Assembly: GCA_031549925.1 (NCBI GenBank)
Contig: JAVBPA010000128.1
Location: 1 to 17,341, forward strand
Direction of reading: 5' to 3'
Origin: JAVBPA01 sp031549925
Lineage (GTDB): Bacteria > Bacillota > Clostridia > Oscillospirales > CAG-272
DNA: 17,341 nt
The translations under genes and the position numbers were made by a program. This document shows positions 1 to 8,193 of the stretch, in pieces. Every line of letters begins with the position of its first letter. Positions within the stretch are counted from its first letter, which is position 1. The notes under the pieces were generated by a model. That model was not told where the DNA came from. It ran no database searches and saw nothing but the letters and a program-made list of their open reading frames with translations.

Positions 1-25
1 ATATATTTTAATATAAAATATAATA

Positions 26-61
26 ACTCCCGTAAAATCTCTTAAAAGATTCTGCGGGAGT
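26..61 (-). terminator. Rho-independent terminator of the tig-clpP-clpX operon
   Basis: The hairpin pairs 26-39 with 48-61: ACTCCCG against CGGGAGT at the base, then a weaker AT-rich upper stem with one mismatch. Read on the minus strand it lies 15 bases after the clpX stop and is followed by a T/A-rich stretch (TTATTATATTT). The plus strand also has T-rich sequence after the stem, so the hairpin could act in both directions. Confidence 0.8.
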
Positions 62-76
62 TTCGCTTTTATACAA

Positions 77-1417
77 TTATTCGGCTGCGTTTAATTGGTC
101 AAATACATTTAATTGCAAAACCGATTTATCAGATAATATAAGTTCGGGTTCGCTTTCGTGTGTTACTACGCCTTCGGTTATGGTTACTTTTAATACATCT
201 CTGCGCGAAGGTATTTCATACATGATATCCATCATGACTTCTTCCATTATTGATCTGAGTCCGCGAGCTCCTGTGTTGCGTTTTATCGCCATATCCGCAA
301 TCTTTTCGATTGCTTCGGGTGTGAATTCAAGCTCTGTGTGTTCCATTGAAAACAGCTTGTGATATTGTTTTGTCAGCGAATTTTTAGGTTCGTTTAATAT
401 CCTTACAAGTGCTTCACGGTCAAGCGGATCCAAACCTACTATAATCGGAAGTCTTCCGACAAGCTCTGGAATCAATCCGTATTTTACAATATCATGAGGC
501 TGAACGTTCCGCAGAATGTTGTTTTTTAATTTCTCTTCTTTTTTTAGTATAACGCTTTCAAATCCTATAACAGAATTACCCATGCGTGTTTCAATCAAAC
601 TATCAAGATTATCAAATGCTCCGCCGCATATAAATAAAATGTTTTCTGTGTTGATTTGTATAAAATCCTGATTAGGATGCTTACGTCCGCCTTGCGGAGG
701 AACGTTGGAGATCGTACCTTCGAGTATTTTAAGCAATGCCTGCTGAACACCTTCACCTGATACATCGCGTGTTATGGAACGGTTTTCGCTTCTTCTCGAA
801 ATTTTATCTATTTCATCAATGTAAATAATTCCGCGTTCTGCGCGTTCTATATCAAAATCTGCGGCTTGTATCAAACGGAGAAGAATATTTTCAACGTCTT
901 CACCGACATAACCAGCTTCGGTTAATGTTGTAGCGTCTGCTATGGCAAACGGAACTTTTAAGGTTTTAGCAAGAGTTTGAGCCAAAAAAGTTTTACCCAC
1001 TCCGGTAGGCCCAAGCAGAAGTACATTGCTTTTTTGGATCTCAACATCATCTCCGTTAATATTTTTCATATTCTTCGGAGACTTTCTTCCTTTTATTTGT
1101 AAAATACGCTTGTAGTGGTTATAAACCGCAACCGAAAGTACTTTTTTTGCTTCATCCTGCCCGATAACATATTCGTCAAGCGTTTCCTTTATATTTTTAG
1201 GCGTAGGAAGTGTCGCTAGTGTCAAATCACTGTTGTTACTCTGCGTGTTTGTATGGTCGTATATAAGTTGATTGCAAACTTCGATACAATCATTACAAAT
1301 CAGGATTCCGGTAGGCGCAGGGATTAAAAACATAACTTTTGATTCATCGCGGCCGCAGAAAGAACAATATTGAATGTTTCCGCCGTTTCCGCGCGTATTT
1401 TTTTGGTTCATCGCCAT
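77..1417 (-). CDS. clpX: ATP-dependent Clp protease ATP-binding subunit ClpX
   Basis: ClpX is a AAA+ hexameric unfoldase that recognises tagged or damaged cytoplasmic proteins and threads them into ClpP. The 446-residue protein is full length. It has the N-terminal C4 zinc-binding domain (C18, C21, C41, C44), Walker A GPTGVGKT (136-143), the GYVG pore loop (169-172), Walker B IIYIDEID (197-204), the RKH pore loop (245-247), the IGF loop that docks on ClpP (284-286) and the C-terminal sensor-2 motif GARGLRS. It follows clpP after only 9 bases, as in the usual tig-clpP-clpX operon. No clear Shine-Dalgarno lies at the normal distance, so translation may be coupled to clpP. A second in-frame ATG two codons in is an equally possible start. 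Confidence 0.97.
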   Translation of the reverse strand: MAMNQKNTRGNGGNIQYCSFCGRDESKVMFLIPAPTGILICNDCIEVCNQLIYDHTNTQSNNSDLTLATLPTPKNIKETLDEYVIGQDEAKKVLSVAVYNHYKRILQIKGRKSPKNMKNINGDDVEIQKSNVLLLGPTGVGKTFLAQTLAKTLKVPFAIADATTLTEAGYVGEDVENILLRLIQAADFDIERAERGIIYIDEIDKISRRSENRSITRDVSGEGVQQALLKILEGTISNVPPQGGRKHPNQDFIQINTENILFICGGAFDNLDSLIETRMGNSVIGFESVILKKEEKLKNNILRNVQPHDIVKYGLIPELVGRLPIIVGLDPLDREALVRILNEPKNSLTKQYHKLFSMEHTELEFTPEAIEKIADMAIKRNTGARGLRSIMEEVMMDIMYEIPSRRDVLKVTITEGVVTHESEPELILSDKSVLQLNVFDQLNAAE

Positions 1418-1426
1418 TTTATTAAA

Positions 1427-2011
1427 TTAAGCCCTCTTCTCAATTACATAATCTACAAGTCCGTATTTAACAGCTTCATCCGCTGTCATGAAATTATCGC
1501 GTTCCGTATCACGTTCTATTTCCGCGATAGATTTTCCTGTATTTTTTGCAAGTATGGAATTTAATTTGGCACGTGTTGATATTATATGATCAGCATGTAT
1601 TTTAATATCAGAAGCCTGACCTTGCATACCGCCGAGAGGCTGATGAATCAATATATCGCTGTTAGGCAATGCAATACGTTTTCCTTTGGCTCCGGATGAA
1701 AGCAGGAAAGCTCCCATCGAAGCGGCCATGCCTATACAGCATGTAGAAACATCGCATTTTATATAATTCATTGTATCATATATAGCAAAACCTGCCGTAA
1801 CAGATCCGCCGGGACTGTTTATATATAATCTAATATCCTTGTCAGCATCTTCCGATTCTAAAAATAAAAGCTGAGCAACAACAAGCGAGGCTGTTGTATC
1901 GTTTACTTCGTCTGCCAAAAATACGATACGGTCTTTGAGTAATCTTGAATATATATCGTACGCGCGTTCACCTCTGTTGGTGTTTTCAATTACTGTTGGG
2001 ACAAGCGGCAT
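1427..2011 (-). CDS. clpP: ATP-dependent Clp protease proteolytic subunit ClpP
   Basis: ClpP is the serine peptidase barrel (two stacked heptamers) that degrades proteins delivered by ClpX or ClpC. The 194-residue protein is the usual length. The catalytic triad is visible: Ser98 in GMAASMGAF, His123 in LIHQPLGG and Asp172 in ERDNF, matching the spacing of the E. coli enzyme. The oxyanion region NSPGGSV (65-71) is intact. A good ribosome binding site (GGAAGGAG) precedes the ATG by about 11 bases. It sits 35 bases after tig and 9 bases before clpX, so the three genes very probably share a transcript. Nothing in the sequence suggests loss of activity. Confidence 0.97.
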   Translation of the reverse strand: MPLVPTVIENTNRGERAYDIYSRLLKDRIVFLADEVNDTTASLVVAQLLFLESEDADKDIRLYINSPGGSVTAGFAIYDTMNYIKCDVSTCCIGMAASMGAFLLSSGAKGKRIALPNSDILIHQPLGGMQGQASDIKIHADHIISTRAKLNSILAKNTGKSIAEIERDTERDNFMTADEAVKYGLVDYVIEKRA

Positions 2012-2046
2012 TGTGTATGCATCTCCTTCCGTATGTTTGTATTAAA

Positions 2047-3447
2047 TTAAAGCGATTCGCTTCCGTTTTCCGGTTCTTCTTCAAGTTCATCAGCAGATTC
2101 TATAAGTTCTTCTTCGCTATGAACATCTTCTTCATGTTCATCGTGGCTATGATTGTGTTCTTCGACACGCTCTGTTATAACGGCATTCTTTTTTATGAGT
2201 ACTACGGCTTTTTGAACGCAAATATCGCGTTTTAATGATTCTTCCGCAATTGCCTCTTTTACTTTGTCTACTTCCATATTATATGCAGCTGCTAATCGTT
2301 CGTATTCCGCTGTTATATCAGATTCTTCAGCGGCTATGTTTTCTAGAACAGCGATTTTTTCAAGCGCCAATCTGACTTTTATCTGACGTTCTGCCTGCGG
2401 ACGTACCTGTTCGCGCATTGTCTCAAGGGTCATACCTGTATATTTCATATACATATCAAGATTCAAACCCTGAGAACGCATACTGTAATCGCGGTCGCGG
2501 ATTATATTTTCTATTTCCATATCTACCATGGAAGCGGGAAGTTCAACTGTCGTGCGTGCGATAATACCATCCATTAATGATTCTTCAAGCGCTGTATCGG
2601 CATTTTTTTCGCGTCTCTCCTGAAGTTTTGCCTTAACATCAGCTTTGTATTCATCTAAAGTGTCAAATTCAGAAACATCTTTTGCAAATTCATCGTCGAG
2701 TTCGGGAAGTTCTGTATATTTTATTCCATTCAATGTAATATTAAATACGGCATCAGCTCCGGCAAGCTTTTCACTGTTGTAATCTTCCGGAAATTTTACA
2801 TTTATATCAAAGTTTTCTCCGATTGAATGTCCGATAAGCTGATCTTCAAACCCCGGAATAAAACTGTTGGAGCCAATTTTCAAACTGTATTTTTCTGCTT
2901 TTCCGCCCTCAAAAGGAACTCCGTCTACCGTGCCTAAATAGTCTATATCGACAGTATCGCCCGATAGAACGGCGCGGTCAGTTATATCTATTTGACGCGA
3001 ATTGCGGTTTCTTACACGCTCTATTTCGTTTTCCAAATCGTGGTCGCAAACGGAATAAACAATACGCTCAGCTTCTATTCCATTGTAATCTGATATTTCG
3101 GCTTCGGGTTTTTTATAAAACTTTGCTTTTATAGAAACGCCTTCTTCTCCGATTTCGGTTACATCGAATTCGGGACGGCTGACCGATTCAAATCCTGATT
3201 CTGCAAGTGCGCCTTCATAAGCGGAAGGAATTATTTCGTTTAAAGCATCTTCATAAAAAACGCCTTTGCCGTACATTTTTTCTATTATGTTTCTGGGAGC
3301 TTTTCCGCGTCTGAAACCCGGAACTGTTATGTTAACAGATTTTTTCTTAAATATTTTAGTAACAGCTTCGTCAAACACCGAACGTTCAACTGAAAATTCT
3401 AATTCTATCTGGCAGTTTTCCAAGGTGTTTACTTTATTGAGACCCAT
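2047..3447 (-). CDS. tig: trigger factor (ribosome-associated chaperone / prolyl isomerase)
   Basis: Trigger factor binds near the ribosomal exit tunnel and helps nascent proteins fold; its middle domain is an FKBP-type prolyl isomerase. The start at 3447 (MGLNKVN, 466 residues) is chosen because GGAGG lies 8 bases upstream. An upstream ATG at 3489 would add 14 residues but lacks a comparable site. The ribosome-docking signature GFRRGKAP is at residues 44-51, the FKBP domain at about 160-245 (GDTVDIDYLG onward), and the helical chaperone arms follow. The last 42 residues (425-466) form an unusual acidic tail rich in Glu and Asp with five His in a short span, beyond the usual end of the fold. 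It is the first gene of the tig-clpP-clpX operon. Confidence 0.95.
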   Translation of the reverse strand: MGLNKVNTLENCQIELEFSVERSVFDEAVTKIFKKKSVNITVPGFRRGKAPRNIIEKMYGKGVFYEDALNEIIPSAYEGALAESGFESVSRPEFDVTEIGEEGVSIKAKFYKKPEAEISDYNGIEAERIVYSVCDHDLENEIERVRNRNSRQIDITDRAVLSGDTVDIDYLGTVDGVPFEGGKAEKYSLKIGSNSFIPGFEDQLIGHSIGENFDINVKFPEDYNSEKLAGADAVFNITLNGIKYTELPELDDEFAKDVSEFDTLDEYKADVKAKLQERREKNADTALEESLMDGIIARTTVELPASMVDMEIENIIRDRDYSMRSQGLNLDMYMKYTGMTLETMREQVRPQAERQIKVRLALEKIAVLENIAAEESDITAEYERLAAAYNMEVDKVKEAIAEESLKRDICVQKAVVLIKKNAVITERVEEHNHSHDEHEEDVHSEEELIESADELEEEPENGSESL

Positions 3448-3527
3448 TAATATATCCTCCGTATGATTTAACATGATATTAATAATCATGTTATTATAAA
3501 CTTTATAAAATTATATGCAATTATTAT

Positions 3528-3556
3528 ATTTTACAATTAAATGACTTATATGTCAA
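3528..3556 (-). promoter_or_regulatory. sigma-A promoter of tig-clpP-clpX
   Basis: On the minus strand a perfect -35 box TTGACA (3551-3556) is followed after exactly 17 bases by TAAAAT (3528-3533), five of six matches to the -10 consensus. Transcription would begin near 3521, about 75 bases before the tig start at 3447. No heat-shock operator such as a CIRCE or CtsR repeat was recognised around it. Confidence 0.75.
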
Positions 3557-3646
3557 GCATTTATGTTAAAAATTATAAAAATATTAAACGATAATTATCA
3601 ATTATGACGATAAATACAACATATTCAATGTTATTTTAACATATGT

Positions 3647-4348
3647 TCATAAATCTATTTTCAATGGGATGAAATTTAAATAATCAGCCGAAGTTATAGT
3701 AAACGTAATTCCTTCATAAACGAATGAAGGAAGTGTTTCGTACTCTGAATGAATGTGTCCGTAATAACAGCGTTTTATATTATGCTTATGTAGCACGGTT
3801 AATATTTCGTCGCATATAAAATTTTTGTAAACAGGGGGAAAATGTAAAAACAATATTATTTCATTATTATATTTTTTTGCTTCATTAATAGAAGCTTCAA
3901 TTCTTCCGGATTCCCGTAAAACGATTTTTTTATAATCACTATTGTCCGGAGCTGCTTTTTGGTTTAAAAACCATCCGCGTGAACCGCATATGGTCATTCC
4001 TTCGGTATTATATGCGTTGTTGTATAAAAATTTTATTGTTTTTATATTATTTTGTTCCAAAAAATCATTCATTTTTTTTTGCGTATCCCACCAATAATCA
4101 TGATTGCCTTTTCCAAGCAATTTTAATCCGGGTAAATTTTCGATAAAATTAAAATCTTTTATAGTATCGCAAAGACTCATTGCCCAAGATACATCTCCGG
4201 CGACAATAACAGTGTCATTTTCTTTGATCTTTGAACGCCAGCCGGATTCGATTTTTTCGTGGTAATTTTCCCATCTGTCCCCGAATATATCCATAGGTTT
4301 TTGCGCGGTTAATGATAAATGTAAATCTGATAAAACATACACGGACAT
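3647..4348 (-). CDS. calcineurin-like metallophosphoesterase
   Basis: This 233-residue protein has the complete set of metal-binding motifs of the calcineurin-like phosphoesterase fold: D8-L-H10, G51-D52, G81-N82-H83-D84, H169 (FLHFPP) and G197-H198-I-H200. Members hydrolyse phosphate mono- or diesters with two bound metal ions. The physiological substrate cannot be told from sequence; nucleotides, phospholipid headgroups or phosphoproteins are all possible. There is no signal peptide or membrane segment, so it is probably cytoplasmic. It stands alone, between the tig promoter and the divergent DUF1540 gene, and resembles the stand-alone predicted phosphohydrolases common in Clostridia. The ribosome binding site is weak (GGTG, about 7 bases upstream). 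No clear terminator follows it; only AT-rich inverted repeats are present at about 3600-3645. Confidence 0.85.
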   Translation of the reverse strand: MSVYVLSDLHLSLTAQKPMDIFGDRWENYHEKIESGWRSKIKENDTVIVAGDVSWAMSLCDTIKDFNFIENLPGLKLLGKGNHDYWWDTQKKMNDFLEQNNIKTIKFLYNNAYNTEGMTICGSRGWFLNQKAAPDNSDYKKIVLRESGRIEASINEAKKYNNEIILFLHFPPVYKNFICDEILTVLHKHNIKRCYYGHIHSEYETLPSFVYEGITFTITSADYLNFIPLKIDL

Positions 4349-4475
4349 TTTACACCGTATTATTTCTATTTGTGTATTTTTGGTTGAATAAAAACGTTAA
4401 AAGTTAGCAACAATAAGTAACGAATAAGAAATTTAATTAATAAATTATTTTAAAGTAAATTGGAGGATAAAAATC

Positions 4476-4694
4476 ATGGCTATTTATGAAGGTTATAATG
4501 GATATGACGAAAGAAAAAGAGACACTAAAGGACAAACCCCGAAACATATCCGCGGAATTATCTGCGATGTAAAGAATTGTTCTTACCACGACGGAGATAA
4601 TTATTGCACAGCCGATAAAATTGCGGTAGGACCGAGTTATGCCACAAACTGTACAGATACTGTCTGCGCTACATTTAAGCAAAAACAATTATAA
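4476..4694 (+). CDS. small Cys-rich DUF1540 protein
   Basis: This 72-residue protein matches the DUF1540 family. The core runs from about residue 27 to 67 and has five Cys at 30, 35, 44, 59 and 64 plus His38 in a CSYHDGDNYC context, ending in the typical DTVCATF. The Cys/His pattern suggests metal binding, but the family has no settled function, so none is claimed. A strong ribosome binding site (GGAGG, 9 bases before the ATG) supports the start. It is the only plus-strand gene between two long minus-strand blocks. It diverges from the metallophosphoesterase and converges on thrC with a 16-base gap. The N-terminus is charged and has no signal peptide. Confidence 0.85.
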   Translation: MAIYEGYNGYDERKRDTKGQTPKHIRGIICDVKNCSYHDGDNYCTADKIAVGPSYATNCTDTVCATFKQKQL

Positions 4695-4710
4695 TAAAAA
4701 ATGTTTTAAA

Positions 4711-6198
4711 TTAATTTAGTATAAATTTCAAAGCCGCGTCAGCCATTTCATCCGTTTCGATTGCTATATCAGGGTCGAAGCGGATTTCTTTTTTTGATAT
4801 AGCTTCAAGAGGAGCAGGAACTTTAATTTTTGCAAACGAAGCAAGCGAAGATATGTTCTTAAATTCGTCTAAAAAGATATTATCAGTAAGAGCATAGTAA
4901 ACAGATGAAGCAAATTTGTATGGACTTGCGGTGGAAACGGTTAACATAGGACGCGTGTCTCCGGATTTTTCTATATACCGGCGCGCGCAGTTAAGACCTA
5001 CTGCCGTATGAGGATCGCACAAATAACCATATTCATTGTATGCTTTTTTTATTTCTGCTTTCGTATCTTCTTCTCCGCACCACATACCGTATATATCCGA
5101 AAAGATACCGCGGATAGAATCCGGAACTTTATATATACCGTTTTCTTTTAAATGCTTCATATAATCCGAAGTAGCTTCGCAGCCGGCGGCTAAATATAAA
5201 AGCCTCTCGAGGTTGCTTGATATTAATATATCCATAGAAGGGGAGATTGTTGTATGAAAAATTCGTTTTATATCATATACGCCGCTATTGAAAAAATCTG
5301 TCAGTATATTGTTTGTATTTGAAGCGCAGATAAATTTATCTATTGGTAAACCTGATCTTTTAGCGAGGTAAGCGGCTAATATATTTCCGAAATTTCCTGT
5401 CGGAACACATACATTTATTTTATCACCGTTTTTTATGACTTTATTTTTTATTAAATCACAATAAGCTGATACATAATAAACAATCTGCGGAGCTAAACGT
5501 CCCCAATTTATCGAGTTTGCGCTTGATAAAAATATTCCGTTTTCACTGCATTTTTTCGATATCTCTTTATCTCCGAATATTTTTTTTACTCCGTTTTGAG
5601 TATCGTCAAAATTTCCCTTTACGGCGCAAACATTTACGTTATTTCCTTCCTGAGTCGCCATTTGAAGTTTTTGAATATAACTGACTCCCTCCGCCGGATA
5701 AAATACGTTGATTTTTACCTGCGGTACATCGCGGAACCCCTCAAGAGCCGCTTTTCCGGTATCTCCCGATGTTGCGGTTAAAATATACATCGTTCTGTTT
5801 TCGCCGTTCATCGGCAAAGCTCTTGAAACAAGATGAGGCATTAGCTGTAAAGCCATATCTTTAAAAGCGGAAGTCGGTCCGTGGAATAATTCAAGTATCG
5901 ATATATTGGAATTATAATTTACAACAGGTGCAATTTTGTCATCGGATGTAAATTTATTTTGCGAATATGCCGTTTTACAATCGGCTGTCAAATCATCTTT
6001 CAAATAGTCTGTGAGGTAGTAAGATAAGATTTCTGAAGCCCGAAAAGCGTAATTTGTATCTATTAATCTATCAAAAATATCACCGTAAAAAGGGAGGCTT
6101 TGCGGCATATAAAGACCGCCGCCCGGAGCCAAACCGTTTTTTATCGCTTCAGATGAATTTATCGGATTGCTTTCATCACGTGTGTTAATATATTTCAT
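4711..6198 (-). CDS. thrC: threonine synthase (PLP-dependent)
   Basis: Threonine synthase converts O-phosphohomoserine to threonine, the last step of the pathway. The 495-residue protein belongs to the long (E. coli/yeast-type) class. The pyridoxal-phosphate lysine is Lys113 in HGPTSAFKDMALQ, and the phosphate-cup motif ATSGDTGKAALEGF follows. The N-terminal YINTRDE and APGGGLYMP segments are typical of the family. It is the last gene of the minus-strand run starting at the apgM-like gene and lies 19 bases after the dipeptidase. GGAG lies rather far (about 14 bases) upstream of the ATG. No strong terminator hairpin is visible before the convergent DUF1540 gene. No threonine leader peptide or attenuator was seen. 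Confidence 0.95.
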   Translation of the reverse strand: MKYINTRDESNPINSSEAIKNGLAPGGGLYMPQSLPFYGDIFDRLIDTNYAFRASEILSYYLTDYLKDDLTADCKTAYSQNKFTSDDKIAPVVNYNSNISILELFHGPTSAFKDMALQLMPHLVSRALPMNGENRTMYILTATSGDTGKAALEGFRDVPQVKINVFYPAEGVSYIQKLQMATQEGNNVNVCAVKGNFDDTQNGVKKIFGDKEISKKCSENGIFLSSANSINWGRLAPQIVYYVSAYCDLIKNKVIKNGDKINVCVPTGNFGNILAAYLAKRSGLPIDKFICASNTNNILTDFFNSGVYDIKRIFHTTISPSMDILISSNLERLLYLAAGCEATSDYMKHLKENGIYKVPDSIRGIFSDIYGMWCGEEDTKAEIKKAYNEYGYLCDPHTAVGLNCARRYIEKSGDTRPMLTVSTASPYKFASSVYYALTDNIFLDEFKNISSLASFAKIKVPAPLEAISKKEIRFDPDIAIETDEMADAALKFILN

Positions 6199-6217
6199 TT
6201 ATAATTATTTTTCTCCG

Positions 6218-7108
6218 TTATATTTTATTTCTGATAATAAACGATTCAGCGTTGTTATAAAATATATCTTTTATTAAATTATCGCTGTAACCGTTACGGG
6301 CTAGAGCTTCGGCAATTTTATACATATCCGATATATTTTCAATACCGTCAGGAGTAGAAGAAATTCCGTCAAAATCACAACCGAAGCAAATTGATTTTGC
6401 GGCAAGCGGAGTAAGAGATAAGAAGTAGTCTATATGTCCGGTAATACAGTTTATATCACAAGCACCGCTTTCGGTAAGATGAAGCCCGCATAAACTTATT
6501 CCGATAATTCCTCCGCTTTTTGTAATATTTATAAAAATATCATCAGGCAGATTTCTTTTGTGATTTCGTAAAGTATACGAATTTGAATGGGTTGCGATAA
6601 CCGGTTTATTATATTCTTTTGCTATTTCCAGTGTATCATACATTCCGGAAACGGAAGAATGTGATAAATCAGGCACGATTCCAAGCTCAAAACAACGGCG
6701 CACAACATTTTTTCCGAATTCAAAAAGACCTTCTTCATTATCATGCGACCCTCCGATACAACAAATTCCGTTCCAAACAAGAGTTAAAAATCTTACACCG
6801 GATTCATACAAAACATTCAGCCGCGTTATATCCCCGTTCAGCAGTTTTCCGCCCTCAACCGCTATGTAATATTTGAAAGCTTCGGTCGGATTTAAATACT
6901 TTTTGTTATATTCTATTATATTAAAAAAATCGCTGTAATTTTCATCTTCAGTTCTCTTGTTATCGCTCCAAACCGCAAAAATCTGGCAATATTTTTCATA
7001 GCATTTTGCCTTATCAAGCGATATATGGAAACGCGTGTTGTTTTGCAAATTTTCGTTTGCGTGATATGTTTCGTATAAAGTATCACAATGAAGATCAAAA
7101 AGTTTCAT
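6218..7108 (-). CDS. M19-family membrane-type dipeptidase
   Basis: This 296-residue protein belongs to peptidase family M19 (renal dipeptidase family), zinc enzymes that cleave dipeptides. The expected ligands are present: H7 and D9 in the N-terminal DLHCDT, E85 in the AVEGG motif, H150 in PDLSHSS, H174 in ATHSNS and D245 in FGCDFDG. There is no signal peptide, so it should be cytoplasmic despite the family name. It is compact relative to the longer members but has a complete active site. It has a good ribosome binding site (GGAG, 5 bases upstream). It sits 23 bases after yraN and 19 bases before thrC in the same operon. Dipeptide recycling is likely; its substrate is unknown. Confidence 0.9.
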   Translation of the reverse strand: MKLFDLHCDTLYETYHANENLQNNTRFHISLDKAKCYEKYCQIFAVWSDNKRTEDENYSDFFNIIEYNKKYLNPTEAFKYYIAVEGGKLLNGDITRLNVLYESGVRFLTLVWNGICCIGGSHDNEEGLFEFGKNVVRRCFELGIVPDLSHSSVSGMYDTLEIAKEYNKPVIATHSNSYTLRNHKRNLPDDIFINITKSGGIIGISLCGLHLTESGACDINCITGHIDYFLSLTPLAAKSICFGCDFDGISSTPDGIENISDMYKIAEALARNGYSDNLIKDIFYNNAESFIIRNKI

Positions 7109-7131
7109 TTTATCTCCGATTTATATAACTA

Positions 7132-7557
7132 TTAATTATTATCGTTAACAGCCGCTTTTATATGATTTATTTTAACATAAACAAAATCATCGCCAGAACT
7201 AGATATTAATATCTCAATAACATCGATACGCGGTGATTTTAATATTTTATTATTTTCAGAATCTTCAAAATCTTCTGATTTATATAAATCTTTTAAATAT
7301 TTTTTAGCGGAATTCAACATATGCAGCCGCTTTGTTTTATTAACTGCCGCCGAAGGTCTGCCGTATTTTGATCTATAATTTACATCGGTGCGAGTTTTAA
7401 CTTCAAAAAAAACGATATAACGGTCGTTTTCAGCTATTATATCAATTTCCCCGTATTCGCAATGCCAATTTCTTTTTATGATATTATAACCAAGACTGGC
7501 AATATAATTACATGCAGCGCTTTCACCGAAATTTCCAAGTGTTTTGTTGTTATTCAT
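7132..7557 (-). CDS. yraN: YraN / UPF0102 family endonuclease-like protein
   Basis: This 141-residue protein matches UPF0102 (YraN), a family with a restriction-endonuclease-like (Holliday-resolvase-like) fold. The conserved pattern is complete: G8-x-x-GE12 in LGNFGES, GEIDII (36-41), VFFEVKTR (49-56, with E52 and K54 as the probable acid/lysine pair), and the YGRPSAAV and K..RL segments. The molecular function is poorly established; a nuclease role is an inference from the fold. It follows rnhB by 27 bases, a very common gene neighbour in Firmicutes and in other bacteria. No Shine-Dalgarno is visible before its ATG, unlike most genes here. The C-terminal third (about residues 95-125) is charged and less conserved. 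Confidence 0.88.
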   Translation of the reverse strand: MNNNKTLGNFGESAACNYIASLGYNIIKRNWHCEYGEIDIIAENDRYIVFFEVKTRTDVNYRSKYGRPSAAVNKTKRLHMLNSAKKYLKDLYKSEDFEDSENNKILKSPRIDVIEILISSSGDDFVYVKINHIKAAVNDNN

Positions 7558-7584
7558 TTTGTATTCGTTTTATCTGTTATTTTT

Positions 7585-8193
7585 TTATTTGTATAAAAAT
7601 TTCATAAAACTTTTTCGGTGGTAACTGCATATACCGTATTTGCGGATCGCATTCATATGTTCCTTTGTTCCGTAACCTTTGTTGTGAGCAAATCCGTATT
7701 CAGGATATTCTAAATCTATTTTTTTACATTCATTATCGCGTGATACTTTTGCTAAAATGGAAGCCGCGGCTATTGAAGGTATTTTTGTATCACCCTTTAT
7801 AATCGCTTCCGTGTTCCATTCATTCATTTCACGGATAATGTTGCCGTCAACCAATACAATATCAGGATTTATTACGAGTGATTGCAAGGCACGACGCATA
7901 GCGAGCATTGAAGCATTCAATATATTTTTGCTGTCAATTTCTTCGATTGAAGCGGATGAAATCGAATAACCTAAAGCGTTAGTTTTTATTATCTCGAAAA
8001 ATTCATTGCGTTTCTTTTCCGACAATATTTTTGAATCGTAAAGCCCTTCAATATAAAAATCACGCGGAAGAATACAAGCGGCAGCATAAACAGGACCCGC
8101 AAGCGGACCTCTTCCGGCTTCGTCTACTCCGCAGATTATATTAAATCCGCGTTTTTCATAATCGTCGTGGTAATTCCAATTTAAAGTTAACAT
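7585..8193 (-). CDS. rnhB: ribonuclease HII
   Basis: RNase HII cuts the RNA strand of RNA-DNA hybrids and removes single ribonucleotides misincorporated in DNA. The 202-residue protein has the family signature GVDEAGRGPLAGPV with catalytic D24 and E25, a third acidic residue D116 in VLVDGN, and the fourth probable one D153 in AKVSRD. The C-terminal HKGYGTKEHMNAIRKYG and YHRKSF segments are typical. Its ATG overlaps the end of rbgA by 7 bases (8187-8193), suggesting translational coupling, which fits the lack of a strong ribosome binding site. Position between rbgA and yraN is the conserved Firmicute order. Confidence 0.95.
   Translation of the reverse strand: MLTLNWNYHDDYEKRGFNIICGVDEAGRGPLAGPVYAAACILPRDFYIEGLYDSKILSEKKRNEFFEIIKTNALGYSISSASIEEIDSKNILNASMLAMRRALQSLVINPDIVLVDGNIIREMNEWNTEAIIKGDTKIPSIAAASILAKVSRDNECKKIDLEYPEYGFAHNKGYGTKEHMNAIRKYGICSYHRKSFMKFLYK

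Noticed and set aside
3448..3489. 14-residue N-terminal extension of trigger factor from an upstream ATG
   Set aside because: The internal ATG at 3447 has GGAGG at ideal spacing and gives the usual trigger factor N-terminus; the upstream ATG lacks a good site.
3580..3646. AT-rich inverted repeats after the metallophosphoesterase (AACATAT/ATATGTT and GATAATTATC) as a terminator
   Set aside because: The stems have no GC pairs and no clear T run follows, so I do not call a terminator.
4385..4415. Possible sigma-G promoter before the DUF1540 gene (TGAATA box)
   Set aside because: The -35-like box fits, but the -10 position matches the consensus at only about four of seven bases, so the call is not supported.
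4437..4688. 83-codon minus-strand frame antisense to the DUF1540 gene
   Set aside because: The plus-strand frame has a strong ribosome binding site and matches DUF1540; the antisense frame shows no family pattern and no ribosome binding site.
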